NCBI RefSeq assembly: GCF_041381155.1 | Contig: NC_091144.1 | Location: 31,366,980-31,430,979 of the forward strand | Direction: 5' to 3' | DNA from: Argopecten irradians | Taxonomy: Eukaryota; Mollusca; Bivalvia; Pectinida; Pectinidae | Length of the DNA stretch: 64,000 nucleotides | In this document: positions 25,389-36,574 of the stretch, piece by piece | Layout: each line of letters starts with the position of its first letter | How positions within the stretch are numbered: position 1 is the first letter of the stretch | Position numbers and translations under genes: made by a program | The notes under the pieces: generated by a model | What the model was told of the DNA's origin: nothing | What the model saw: the letters and a program-made list of their open reading frames with translations, nothing else | The model's database searches: none

Positions 25389-27771
25389 CTGTAAATAATG
25401 ATACTGATCATAACATTTCTAAGTGACATTTATTGATACACACACGTATTTTCAAATATATTTTCACATACAGAGAACAGAGAGAACAGACTTATCCCTT
25501 ACAAAAACACAATTTTTGCATTGCTAATGCGATATCAAAAACTTTATGAACGAGGTTTTAAAAGCATCCTGCTTTTAATCTCCACATTAAACTCTTACTG
25601 GAATACCTACAGATTACGTTTTAAAAGTCTTCAATATTTTATCGCTCATTCAGAAATATAGATCTATTTGTAAGACAGCACCTTTGAAAATGTTTGTTCG
25701 GAAGATACCATTGTACACCTACCTTTAAAATCGTGTAAAACTCGATCAAACCTGTGTTGTGACGTTCATTCAATGACGAAAATATGACATGCATACATCT
25801 GTATTTTGTCTACATGCGGCTGGGCTGTACTGCAGTGGCATGGTACATTATATTGTCGGTGTAATAGGTACCACCCAAATGGTTTTATTAGCGAATTACA
25901 ATGATAGAAACTTCTAATATATGCATGGACATCAACCGTGCCAACTAGTGACAACAGCTAACTGTGCCGAATAAAAGTAAAAAATAACAAAGATGTCCGA
26001 GTTGTGACTATAGTAAACTTGTCAGAAAAAAAAACCCCAACAAAAACAACATTATCGCATAAATACAAAATTTGGTCGTGGTTTCATTACTGTGTGCTCT
26101 TTTGGCTATAGATATGTGACTGCAGTCACAAAATAAATAGGACGATTTTCAGCTACAACTTGACACAGTTTCAGGTTTGGTATCTTAATTAGTGTCATTT
26201 GATATTGGTTTAATCATGGAAGAGGTTGACGTAAATCTGTTTTGTACATTAAATTGGTATTGTGAGTGGAGCTAAAGGTAGATAGGTCAAACAAGGAGAT
26301 ATATTGGCCAGGTACCAACTACTTAAATCAGAATATAACGTTTATCAGGTTTCTATCGAAATGTGATGCAGATGCAGTATTTTGAATAGACGTTCGATCA
26401 ATTGCACGCACTAGTTACGTTGAGAGAGAAATATTACATAAAAATACTGTAAATCATTTTGTTTTTTTTATATGTAGACTAGACTGAATATCCTTGCATA
26501 AATTATTGTTTGAAAGATGTTACCTCGCTGCTTTTTTTGCCATTTTCATTTTTTCTATATAAGAAATAGAAGCAAACGAAATAGTATTTTTCTTCAGATA
26601 CAAATGTTACCTACTTTACACCATTACCATCATTGAAAAAATGAGCTTCTTATTTTACTTCAAGATAAAAATATTAAAAAAATATAAGTTGAGTTCGAAC
26701 AAAAAGTCCATGGCTCTACGCCATATATAGAATGAAGCACAGATTGTGCATCCACCCAAAGCAAAACAAGTTATATAATGTTAATTAGACTTAAGTTTAT
26801 GTACATTAATTAACACTTATTACTGTTCAAATGATGAGTATCGTTTATACACTGTCGGCGGTAGAGCATATTTAAGATATAAAACAATAAACGATACATT
26901 CTCCTATTCCAAACTTTTGTGTTTTGAATTGTTCATATATTATGTCAATTTAACGGTAATTTATAGATATTCTTAATATGGCAACGCTGTTTCACCATCA
27001 AAGTCCTATTATTTAACATTTGCGCTAGCCAAATACTTGTGAAGAGGTGATGTCAGGTCGTAACCTTTAAGTTTGACTAAGATGTTTGTCTAAGGATATA
27101 CACAGAAAAAGTAAACGTTGTGTCAATGATACTATTTAAGAGTAAAGGTCAGCCTACAAAGTTGACTATGTGATAAGATGTGTGATTTTAAGCATATTTT
27201 GAAGATTTGATTATATATAAAACAGTATTTTCGAAATAAATTGCTTGTTTTGTGTAAATATTTGCAGAATGGATAAACACCAACAACAATTTATAAGAAA
27301 AGTAGTGGATGTAAATTATTAACTACCATTTAGCAATTTAATAATTTATCAATTTTCGATATTTCTGCTAATATTTTCAATTTGAAGGTGACTTTTATTC
27401 TAGTACTCCATTGTGTGAAAAAGACATTTACAAAGATATATTAATAAAAACAACATCTGTGTTTAAGTACAACAGCAAAATTTGTGTAGTGCGACTTGAG
27501 AAAATCGTTAATATACTGCTGTTGTCGGTTCTTCAATAAATGCATTGCCCTTTCTTCAATAAATGCATTGCCCTTAGTATATTTGTATGATATTCAATTG
27601 TTCAATCATTATATGCAAAAAAAATTGCAATAAAGAAAATGAATTTATTGATTTCACACTGTGAAAATTAATTAGGCATATTCTGACAACATGACACCAA
27701 AAAATATACATAAATTTAGAATATACAATACCAGGAATTCAGACCGAGGGAAATGAAAGATGAATACTCAC
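25389..27771 (-). other. Long 5' UTR intron of copy A
   Basis: AT-rich with no exon visible. It contains a 317-bp stretch (about 25929-26245) that is absent from unit 2, and a dispersed repeat at about 26700-26885 that is an inverted relative of the repeat at about 11774-11945. A 26-bp word around 27535-27575 is tandemly doubled here but single in unit 2. Confidence 0.55.
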
Positions 27772-27855
27772 CGACAGTAGAAGTTGACAGTGGTCTTGTT
27801 TATGGCGGTGTCCAAATTACAAAAAAACATTGCACCTGTCTGTCCACGAAAGATT
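27772..27855 (-). promoter_or_regulatory. Putative noncoding first exon and promoter of copy A
   Basis: On the minus strand, CTACTGTCG|GTGAGTATTC gives a good splice donor (intron starts 27771). The same sequence in unit 2 has its donor at 48954. The first exon would lie within the roughly 80 bp between this donor and the duplication edge at 27855. Everything further upstream differs between A and B. This is inferred from the donor and from the 5' UTR acceptor at 25388. Confidence 0.45.
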
Positions 27856-30800
27856 GCATTATGCTTAAGTATATTGGTTGAAATATTTACTTTCAAACGA
27901 ATGATCAATACGCTGATTGGAACATAGTATAGCATTTACTAGGATAGTGTTCTACCAAAAAATCTCATTCAAAGGGCATTACTTATATGTATAACGATTT
28001 TATGTATATTTGTTAGTTAAAGTTGCTCCACCGCTGACAGAATATAAACGATACCCCTCATTTGAACAATAACTGAGTTATAATCGTGTCTATGTATGTG
28101 TCTAATTAACACAAAACTGTTTTTGGTGGGTGCACAATCAGTACTTAATTCCATATACCTGTAGGTCATAGTGCCAAGGAATTTTTTCGTAACGCAATTA
28201 ATTTTTCTAATATTTTATGTTAAATAAAGAAGCTCAAACTTTTAACTAGTGGTAATAGTGTAAAGTAAGTACCTTTTGTAACTGATCATGAGGAAAAATA
28301 CTAATTTGTCTGCTCCTGTTTTTGATGGGGAAATCTTTAAATGTATACATTCAACCACTGTATACTTTTTACTGTGTCTGGTATGTGATCTTAACATGGA
28401 AAACAAGCCAAATGAATGGTTTTTTTTGTCAATAACTGATGTTTGCATTTAATTTGATTTATATTGTGTATTGATTTTAAGGTCACCTTCAAAGAAGTTT
28501 CAAAATGACCTATTCTAGTTGTTTTCCATTTGTCATCTGTTTCCATGTCTGAATTCTGTGAAACCCCTACACCAATTTATGTGTAACTAAAGTTTTGAAG
28601 ATTGTTTTTCTCGATCTTAAGTCAACTATAACAGTACTAGTGTGATCTTAACACTATCTTTATTCTTCATTGCTATAAAGGTAATACCATTCTGACTATC
28701 AGAGTTATCTCCCTTCTTTTGTAATGGAATAAAACCAAGGGAAGTAACTGTGATAGGACAATCTTGTACAATTTCCATTATTGTATTCACTTCAGATACA
28801 TTGTAGACCTATACATAGAAATGTATGGGGAATTCAATTTAAAAAAAAGCCAGAATAAAAATAAGTGAAGTATACAGTATACATGTCATGTATGGGTCTG
28901 TTGATACAATGTTATTAACCATTAAAAGGTAATACAAATATACTAGTCAAAGTTAATACTGTAATTAAATCGTGGTTTCAATATCAAATAAGATGTTTCC
29001 ACACAGCACGCTGTGCTTCTGCAATACTTTTTATGTTTTATGTATAATCAAATTTGTTTTTAATCGCTGATTGTACCAATTTGTTATTATTGGTTAAAAA
29101 AAATTGGTTATAGCTTGTTAAAATTTGCATTATGCCAAGTTCATATTAAAAAAAAAACTTTTTACATTAATCATGTTTTGGATTTTTTTGTAGCAGAGCA
29201 CTTGGATCATAGAAATTCTAATTGCTCCCCTGGCTTAGGGGCATATTACAGAACACATTGGTATAAAAGTTTACAATTGGAATGTTGATTTCAGGTGTAA
29301 TGAACCCAGTAGTTATTCGAGGAGGTAAACGTTTAAACATTACAGTGCCATTTGTGTTGATGTTGTTTGCAACCAGTGCTTCATTTAAAAAGATGATTAA
29401 TTGAGAATAGGTGGGTCGATTGGTTTGCCATTTGGGATTTTTGACAACGTTGTCTGCAATGTAAACTTATAAAAAGATTGATTTATTGAGGTTAGTATGG
29501 GTCGACTGGTTTGCCCGTTGCCAGAATAATTTGATCGACTGAGCCATTTGGGGTCTTTGACGTTATGTTTCTATAGGATTGCACTATAAACTGAGCAAAA
29601 ATTCAATAGAAACTTAATACGAACAAAGCATGAAGTCTCCCAATACACACACAGGAAAATGACCTAACTGTAGACAATAACGACAACGGTTAAAGTTGCA
29701 TGTTTGTCAAAGTGATGGTAAGCGTGTCTGGACTATTTAGTGAGCATTTCCCAGATTTCGGAGAACAGCAAAGAGGTGTACGTTATCAAGTCCTTAATCA
29801 TGACTAGTCAACTTTAGGTCCGAAATATCCTGATTTACCAGGTATACTAGTGTAAGGTATTATCATTTCGCATCATTAGAAGAAGAATACGAAAAGTAAT
29901 GAAGATCATTTTCCATCGTAATCGCTGGTCTCAAGGCGCATAAAATTGCATACAAATTCTACGTCATGGTTCATACTTGTAAAATAAAATTTTGATGAAC
30001 AATTAGATTTGAACGAAATACAACCTCTTTAATCAAAGTAGATTAACAAAATAAAAGTTCTATGAAGTGAAATGATTTTAAATAACCATATTCTATTGTT
30101 CTTCGATAAATTTACAACCAGCAATCATGTAAAAACTTTCTTATCGCGATACTGATTTTGTAACGTGGGACAATTACTGGATATACTGTATGGTACACGT
30201 GAACCAACTTTTTCCCCGTGTTATTTACGCCACTATTTATGTTTATTTCCGCGAATGCATATGAACCTCGCTAATATTGATATATATATTTGCATTTAAT
30301 TTTCAAATTCGAGAAAGTTCATCTTCGCGAAATTTTTGAAATTAAAATCGCGAAACTTAATAGCCGCGAAAAAAGTTGTTTAACAGTACCCCGAAAATGA
30401 AAACACGATGTGAATTACGATAATACAAATGCCAAATTTACTTGCAACATAAACAGCAAATATATTACCACTAAGTGTATAAACCCGCATATATTCACAC
30501 ACGCTCTCGTTTAAATTAACAACTAAGTCTAGTGCTTCACTTTCTGACGACAGCATCAAAACAACACATCTCTTTTCCTAGTACAAGTGTTGGTGTTGCG
30601 TTTCAATGGATCCTGAACACGATGCTCCAGAAGTGCTTAGACCGTACATAATCAGTTATCTGCATCGCTATGTAACAAACAACCTAAGGCATTACCAGTG
30701 ACAAAATATTTACTTGATTATCTTTCACCTGCTAATTCTAATGTCACATGCTAATTTCACAATGCTAACACACCTTACAATCAAAGTTATTGTTTTTAAT

Positions 30801-30859
30801 CATCCACACAATCAGATACTACCGTGTCGGTTTGTATTCAATATGACGTCTGATATAAT
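27856..30859. other. 3' flank of copy B left of the retroelement
   Basis: Repeats 11606-14602 of unit 1. No gene is visible. It holds the unit 2 counterparts of the hairpin element (about 28699) and the MITE (30184-30388), and serves as the region upstream of copy A. Confidence 0.6.
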
Positions 30860-31116
30860 ACTGATTACCGACGTGTACGGTAATCAAAGTTATTGAAGCC
30901 ATTATGGAAGTTTAGTATGTGTCATACGTAAGGTCACAGGAGTTACCCCCCTTTGACAGTAGTTAATAATTTAGAGTTATCTCGCTTTGCATAGGAAAGC
31001 ATTGTATAGAACGTTATCCCAGCATGCTAAGTTAACATCCGGTCATCGACAGATTAGCAAATAAGAGGCACATGCTTGCAGAGAATTTTAATTTGTACTG
31101 ATCGGATTTCTTAAGT

Positions 31117-32121
31117 ATGCCAAGAGGTCTTGGAATTAGGAAGCGGCGAGGTCCCGGGGTGGCTTTGTCTCCGCCCCCAGAGAAAAGAAAAGGGGGAAGG
31201 CGAGCAGTTCCCCTCCCAAAAAGGACGGAGACCGCCGCTGGCGAGACCCGGAGGGAGACTCCACGTGGTCAGCTGCCAGAGGTACCAGTAGTAGAGCTAG
31301 AGGAGGTGCAAGTGGAGGATGGGATCACAGGTATGGGCATAGAGCCCGAACCGCAGATGTTATTAAATGTACATGATAATGGTTACAATAATAGCACTAC
31401 CCCCGAGATCGAAATTATCCCCCTGGAGTCCGACTCCATCGGTGACCATGTGCCCCGGGCTATAAAACAAAAAATCTGGGGTCACGAGTATATAAATTTG
31501 GCCCTTCTTTTAAAGGGCTACTCAGAATTGAATGACTTTTGCACTAGTGCGCCGATGGTTGTCGGATCCAGTGGGATGATAGAGACCCGCCCCCCTACTT
31601 GTAAAGAAAAAATACCAAATGTGGAGAAATGGACAGATGCTTTCCACATTTATATGTCCATTTATTTGGAAAGATTCCCCGCTAAGGTACAGGAACTTTT
31701 GCAGTATGTAAAAACAATACGTGGGGCAGCTTGTCAGGGTGTGCCGGGGGGTTGGCGAGTGTATGATGAGCAATTTAGGGCTCGTCTTAGTCAATCTCCT
31801 GGTTTAGCATGGAACCAAATTAATTCAAACCTTTGGCTCCGGGTAATGACCCCTCAAGCCGGTGGAATGGGGAAGAACAATGTGGTCAAGGGAGGTAACA
31901 AGGAGTGGGGTGGGAAACATTCCAAGCCATCACCTTGCTTTGGCTTCAATAGGGGTAAATGTACGTATAGTAACTGCAGGTACACTCATGTTTGCAGTAT
32001 TTGTGCTGCTGACCATAGTGCATTGCAGTGCACTAAGTCTTTTCGGCCCTCAGATGCAAGTTCCAGTCAGGGAAAAAACCCCCATGGCAGTGTCCAGTCT
32101 GGGAAAAACCCCAATAAATAG
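31117..32121 (+). CDS. Gag-like part of the Ngaro-type element
   Basis: The frame starts with a basic N-terminus rich in Arg and Pro. The C-terminal part has closely spaced Cys and His (CFGFNRGKC, then YTHVCSICAADH), the usual nucleic-acid-binding module in these elements. It overlaps the following frame, as overlapping frames are common in the family. Treated as a fossil part. Confidence 0.7.
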   Translation: MPRGLGIRKRRGPGVALSPPPEKRKGGRRAVPLPKRTETAAGETRRETPRGQLPEVPVVELEEVQVEDGITGMGIEPEPQMLLNVHDNGYNNSTTPEIEIIPLESDSIGDHVPRAIKQKIWGHEYINLALLLKGYSELNDFCTSAPMVVGSSGMIETRPPTCKEKIPNVEKWTDAFHIYMSIYLERFPAKVQELLQYVKTIRGAACQGVPGGWRVYDEQFRARLSQSPGLAWNQINSNLWLRVMTPQAGGMGKNNVVKGGNKEWGGKHSKPSPCFGFNRGKCTYSNCRYTHVCSICAADHSALQCTKSFRPSDASSSQGKNPHGSVQSGKNPNK

Positions 32122-33799
32122 TAAAAAATTAAAACAGGAATTGCTTGATTACCCAAACCATCAAATCACACAGGAGCTTGTTGATGGTTTTTCAGAGGGA
32201 TTTCCTTTGCATTATCAGGGTATTAGGGAGGATACTGATTGTTTAAATTTAGGTTCAGTCAGACAGAATGTCAATATGGCCCTTAAAAAAGTTCAAAAAG
32301 AGGTGGATCTTGGAAGGGTTGCCGGTCCATTTAAGGAAAGACCTTTACCAAATTTGAGACCTTTGGGTCTGATTCCAAAGAGTACACCGGGGGAGTTTCG
32401 TTTAATCCACCACTTGTCACATCCTAAAGATAATTCAGTTAATTCTGGTATCGATTCGGATTTGTGTTCTGTTCAGTATACCAAATTTGATGCGGCGATT
32501 GAATTGGTCCAAAATTTAGGTCAAGGGGCTTTATTAGCAAAATCCGATATCAAATCAGCTTTTAGGTTACTGCCAATATCTCCACAAGACTTTGATTTAT
32601 TGGGATTTAAGCTTCAGGGTTATTATTATTTTGATAAATGCTTACCGATGGGATGTTCATTATCATGCAGCTTATTTGAGAAATTTTCAAGTGCTTTAGA
32701 ATGGATAGTTCAAAATAAATCAGGAAAACGATCTGTATTACATTATCTTGATGATTTCCTTTTTGGAGGTAAAGCTGGTTCCACCCAATGTAAGGATTTA
32801 TTGGAATGTTTCTTAGCTTCTTGTGAAAACCTGGGAGTCCCTATTGCTGAGGAAAAGACGTTTGGCCCTTGCACTGTGTTATGTTTCCTAGGTTTAGAAA
32901 TTGATACTGTAAATCTTACAATTAAAATTCCTGCAGCTAAAGTAGTTGAGATTTGTGAGAAGCTAGAAAATGTGTTCTCAAAGCAGAAAGTAACTTTAAG
33001 GGAAATGCAGTCGTTGATTGGGGCATTACATTTTGCTTGTAGGGCTGTAAGACCTGGGCGGATTTTTTGTCGACGTCTAATTAATTCAATTAAGGGTTTA
33101 ACTCAGCCCCATCATCGCATTCGGGTTACTGGGGAAGTCAAGCAAGATATTGAGGCATGGTTATATTTCTTTAAGGGTTTTAATGGAGTTTCAGTGTTTC
33201 TAAACAAGGAATGGGAGAGTTCTCAGGATTTGTGTTTGTACACTGACAGCGCCGTGGGCCCAGGAATGGGGTTTGGGGCCTTTTTTAATGGTAAGTGGTG
33301 TTTTGGAGTATGGCCAGTCAAATGGCATGATCAGGGTTTAACCAGAAGTATTACACTGCTTGAATTTTTCCCAATTTTAGTGGCCATAGTTGTTTGGGGG
33401 GAATTACTAACTAATAAAAAGATATTGTTTAGGTCAGACAATACAGGAGTTGTAAGCATCATTAATTCTCTAACATCTAAGTCAGATCTGGTTATGAAAC
33501 TAGTCCGGTCATTTGTTTTGAGATGTTTAAAATTTAACATATTGTGTAAATGTTCACATATCCCTGGTGCTGATAACACTGTTGCTGATTCAATTTCACG
33601 TTTGCAGTGGGGACAGATTCTTCCAGTTAGCTACAGGCGCAGAACGGGAGCCACATGTGGTGCCAAACCATCTATGGGAAATCTTCAATTAGTGATTGAG
33701 ACTTTAATTCAGGGTAGTTTGTCCAATAATACTAAGCAGGCATACAGTACAGGCCTGTCATCTTTAAAAAAAATTCCGAGAGTTATACAGGCTATCTGA
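31862..33799 (+). CDS. Reverse transcriptase / RNase H part of the Ngaro-type element
   Basis: RT motifs are visible in order: RLIHHLSHP, AKSDIKSAFRLLPI, LPMGCSLSC and the YLDD box. RNase H follows, with LYTDSAVGPG, TLLEFFPILVA, RSDN and GADNTVADSISR. The arrangement matches tyrosine-recombinase retrotransposons rather than LTR elements, and no protease or DDE integrase is seen. Treated as a fossil part. Confidence 0.88.
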   Translation: MEWGRTMWSREVTRSGVGNIPSHHLALASIGVNVRIVTAGTLMFAVFVLLTIVHCSALSLFGPQMQVPVREKTPMAVSSLGKTPINSKKLKQELLDYPNHQITQELVDGFSEGFPLHYQGIREDTDCLNLGSVRQNVNMALKKVQKEVDLGRVAGPFKERPLPNLRPLGLIPKSTPGEFRLIHHLSHPKDNSVNSGIDSDLCSVQYTKFDAAIELVQNLGQGALLAKSDIKSAFRLLPISPQDFDLLGFKLQGYYYFDKCLPMGCSLSCSLFEKFSSALEWIVQNKSGKRSVLHYLDDFLFGGKAGSTQCKDLLECFLASCENLGVPIAEEKTFGPCTVLCFLGLEIDTVNLTIKIPAAKVVEICEKLENVFSKQKVTLREMQSLIGALHFACRAVRPGRIFCRRLINSIKGLTQPHHRIRVTGEVKQDIEAWLYFFKGFNGVSVFLNKEWESSQDLCLYTDSAVGPGMGFGAFFNGKWCFGVWPVKWHDQGLTRSITLLEFFPILVAIVVWGELLTNKKILFRSDNTGVVSIINSLTSKSDLVMKLVRSFVLRCLKFNILCKCSHIPGADNTVADSISRLQWGQILPVSYRRRTGATCGAKPSMGNLQLVIETLIQGSLSNNTKQAYSTGLSSLKKIPRVIQAI

Positions 33800-33800
33800 G

Positions 33801-34595
33801 ATGTGGCCTGTGCCTATCAATCATTTGCTACAATATGTGGCTTATTTATCTATCAGTGGAGCATCCCCTAGCACTACACAAACTTACTTGTCAGGTATAA
33901 GTTACCACCACAAAATTAAGGGGTGGGGGGATCCTGCAAAACAATTTTTAGTACAGAAAGTTATGGAAGGTTATAGGCGTACAAAGGCATCTCCTGATGT
34001 GCGAGCTCCAATTACCTTAGATATCTTAAGGAAGATTGTAGGTGCATTACCGTTTGTTTGCACTTCAACATATGAAACAAGTTTATTTCGTGTGGCCTTC
34101 CTGTTAGCCTTTTATGGCTTTATGAGGGTTGGTGAACTTACTAGTACTGCTAATTCAGATCATGCAGTGGGACTATCAGATGTGTCTTTAAATGATCAGG
34201 AGGTGACATTAAAACTAACCCACTCAAAAACAGATCAGACAGGTAAGGGTCATATTTTGGTTATCAGTGCTTGTCCAGATTTATCATTGTGCCCGGTTAA
34301 GGCAACATCAGCATTCCTTAGGATACGTCCTAAATCTCTAACTCGTGAATTTCTTTGCCATGCTAGTGGAAGGTCATTGTCGCGTTACCAATTTTCAGCA
34401 GTTTTGAAGAAAACATTGCAGTTCGCTAATGTCCCAGCTGCCAATTTTAAAACTCACAGTTTTCGCATAGGGGCGGCGTCTGCGGCTTCGTTGCAGGGAA
34501 CTTCGGATGAACAGATAAAAGTGCTGGGCCGCTGGAAGTCGGCATGTTTTCAGAGATACATACGTATTAGTGCTCCAACATTGTTATGCCGTTAG
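33801..34595 (+). CDS. Tyrosine recombinase part of the Ngaro-type element
   Basis: An N-terminal SAM-like segment (YVAYLSISGASPSTTQTYLSG) is followed by a catalytic region with FMRVGEL, THSFRIGAA, LGRWKS and FQRYIR. These are the Arg, His-x-x-Arg, Trp/His and Tyr positions of phage-integrase-type recombinases. In this family the recombinase replaces the DDE integrase of LTR elements. Treated as a fossil part. Confidence 0.88.
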   Translation: MWPVPINHLLQYVAYLSISGASPSTTQTYLSGISYHHKIKGWGDPAKQFLVQKVMEGYRRTKASPDVRAPITLDILRKIVGALPFVCTSTYETSLFRVAFLLAFYGFMRVGELTSTANSDHAVGLSDVSLNDQEVTLKLTHSKTDQTGKGHILVISACPDLSLCPVKATSAFLRIRPKSLTREFLCHASGRSLSRYQFSAVLKKTLQFANVPAANFKTHSFRIGAASAASLQGTSDEQIKVLGRWKSACFQRYIRISAPTLLCR

Positions 34596-34716
34596 CTGTT
34601 TATTACTGCTTGTTTAAGGACATACTTTAATTTACCAGTAGCGTTGTTCGTTTTTGTGTATATGCTGTAATTAATTAGAGTAGGACAGATGCTAATATTG
34701 TAAGTTCATTACAGAT

Positions 34717-35500
34717 GTGTGGATCATTGGGTCTTCATTAGTTTATTGGGCAGAGAAGAGGGCAATACAGAGACTGAACAACAACCTTCGTCTTGAGAAT
34801 ATTAAAGTAGACATTACATGGACAGGTATTCGGGGTATGCATTGGCGGGATTTAATCCCTAAGGTCCGTCAGATGTTGTCAGTGAGTCAGGCAGGTCCCC
34901 CTTCTATGATGATATTACATTTGGGCTCCAATGATTAGTTGACCCTCATGTTAGTTGACCGCTCTGTCCTGGTGTCGATGTTTTGTTAGGTTGTTTTGGT
35001 TGGCTGGAATTTGAGAGTTCAGAGAAAGCGGGCAATTGCAAATGATACAGAAATATCTTTTGATTGTGCTCGTAAGGATGGTACTCATTTGCTGATATTG
35101 TAATGATATATTATACTGATTTTCAATCAGCACTTGAGACATTCGTGAAAACAAATGCTACGCTACCGAAGACTGTCCTGGTCTGGTCAGATGTTTTGTG
35201 TAGGTTGTTTTGGTTTGGGGCTGGGAATTTGAGAGCAGTTCAGAGAAAGCGGGCACGGATAAATAGGAAAGGTAGAAAAGTAGTGAGAGCCTTTGGGGGA
35301 AAAAATCATACACCATACAGAAATATCTTTTGATTGTCCAGACCTGTTTCGTAAGGATGGTACTCATTTGTCTGATATTGGTAATGATATATTTATAACT
35401 GATTTTCAATCAGCACTTGAGACATTCGTGAAAACAAATGCTATAGTTTTTTAGCTGCTAAAATTAAAGGGCGTAGGGCATTGGTTGTTGCCAGATTGGG
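34717..35500 (+). pseudogene. SGNH-hydrolase-like part of the Ngaro-type element
   Basis: It opens with WIIGSSLVYWAEKRA and ILHLGSND, which resemble the first blocks of the SGNH/GDSL-like domain that accompanies Ngaro elements. Further family-like words occur downstream. This part is broken. Its presence is the main reason for preferring the Ngaro branch. Confidence 0.6.
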
Positions 35501-36083
35501 GCAGTAAGCTTTGCTTTCTGTTTGGCGGAATTCTGGCAAGTTGGCGGCAGCATGTGTCAATAAGCAAATTCCCCTTTCATTTTTAAGTGGTACGGGTATC
35601 CAGGGTAGGTCTGCTTGGTTTCCCAAGGGACATAACTCAGGAGGAAAAGTGATAAGGGGAGGTAACTCTGCAAGAGATGGATGATAGATCCAAGTTTGGG
35701 TGTTGGCTATGGGAGCCATCACAGTGTTTCATAGGCAACTGCTTGGAGCACACCAGCATGGTGTGTGCTTACACAAGAGTTGTGTTCGCCTGGTTTCCCA
35801 GGGAACAGCCCTATAGTGTTGCTGTTTGTTGCTCATTATGCTGGTGGGCATTCAGCTTGGTGCTGTTTGTCGGGTAACCATGCAGGTGAGCATTCAGCAG
35901 TTTGCTGTTTGCTGGACACTATGCTAGTGGGCATTCGGCTGGAGATATCAGTCTCTTGTAGAGTTTCAGGTATATATAAATATATATGCTTGTTGGCACA
36001 TGCTGCTGCTGTCTGGTTCAAAAAATCTGTGGCCGTATCCCAGCAATGAGTTTGTGTTGTTTGTATGGAATAAGGGTCTTGAA

Positions 36084-36574
36084 ATAATGTGTTTGGAATC
36101 GCATTTCAAGTGTAAACCGCACAGGACTACAATGTACTACATGTAGTATGTATGATTTAGGACTTCTTTTTGGCCCCAAAGTCAATATTACTATGTTTAG
36201 AAATTAAGGTGCCGTATTTAAAAAAATCAGCACATCCTTCATTCAATTATAGTGAGAGATCTAATAATTTGACAACTTTAGTTACCATGGTAACCATCCA
36301 AAACATGCGTTAATCAAGTAATGTTTTGTCCATTAAAAAAAAATTATGATAACACATGTATAATAAAAAAACCAACTTGAACATATAGAGGACACAATCC
36401 ATACATCGTTCTATCAATGTAACCGCATGTTGAGGTGTTTGCTACTGGGGTCAAACTTGTCCTCTCGAAAGTCATATAATACAACGCGTTAGATAAGACA
36501 CATTTCTGGTAATGTATGATCAAAGACATTTTTATTTACATTTGGTGAGGTCATGACCATATGATACTTGGATG
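36084..36574. other. Unit 2 sequence between retroelement and copy B 3' end
   Basis: Resumes the match to unit 1 (from about 14598). It contains the poly(A) signal of copy B at 36536-36531 (minus). No gene is visible, so the retroelement ends only about 490 bp beyond the copy B stop codon. Confidence 0.6.

Larger units (their letters stand above)
11606..27855. repeat. Tandem segmental duplication, unit 1 (about 16.2 kb)
   Basis: Sequence from CATTATGCTTAAGTATA (11606) to CTGTCCACGAAAGATT (27855) recurs directly adjacent as unit 2 (27856-49036). Coding exons are almost identical and introns differ by scattered substitutions and small indels. The unit carries SLC7 copy A from its putative first noncoding exon to beyond its poly(A) signal. 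The right edge is only about 5-85 bp upstream of that first exon. Confidence 0.9.
30860..36083 (+). mobile_element. Ngaro/DIRS-type tyrosine-recombinase retrotransposon (fossil)
   Basis: Insertion of about 5.2 kb present in unit 2 and absent at the matching point of unit 1 (14603). Parts in order: gag-like frame with a zinc-knuckle region, reverse transcriptase plus RNase H, tyrosine recombinase, and an SGNH-hydrolase-like part. The SGNH-like part, and the absence of a methyltransferase part, favour Ngaro over DIRS1 or PAT. ATAAT stands at both edges (30855-30859 and 36084-36088); this family is not known for target duplications. I could not identify its split terminal repeats by eye. It is broken, with a small number of breaks. 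It is young relative to the locus, since it entered after the duplication. Confidence 0.85.

Noticed and set aside
31030-35700. Inverted AGTTACCCCCC / GGGGAGGTAACT words as terminal repeats of the retroelement
   Set aside because: They are internal, short and low-complexity; similar words occur in unrelated small hairpin elements of this window.
30860-36083. LTR retrotransposon or endogenous retrovirus
   Set aside because: No LTR pair, protease or DDE integrase; a tyrosine recombinase is present instead, which defines the DIRS/Ngaro order.
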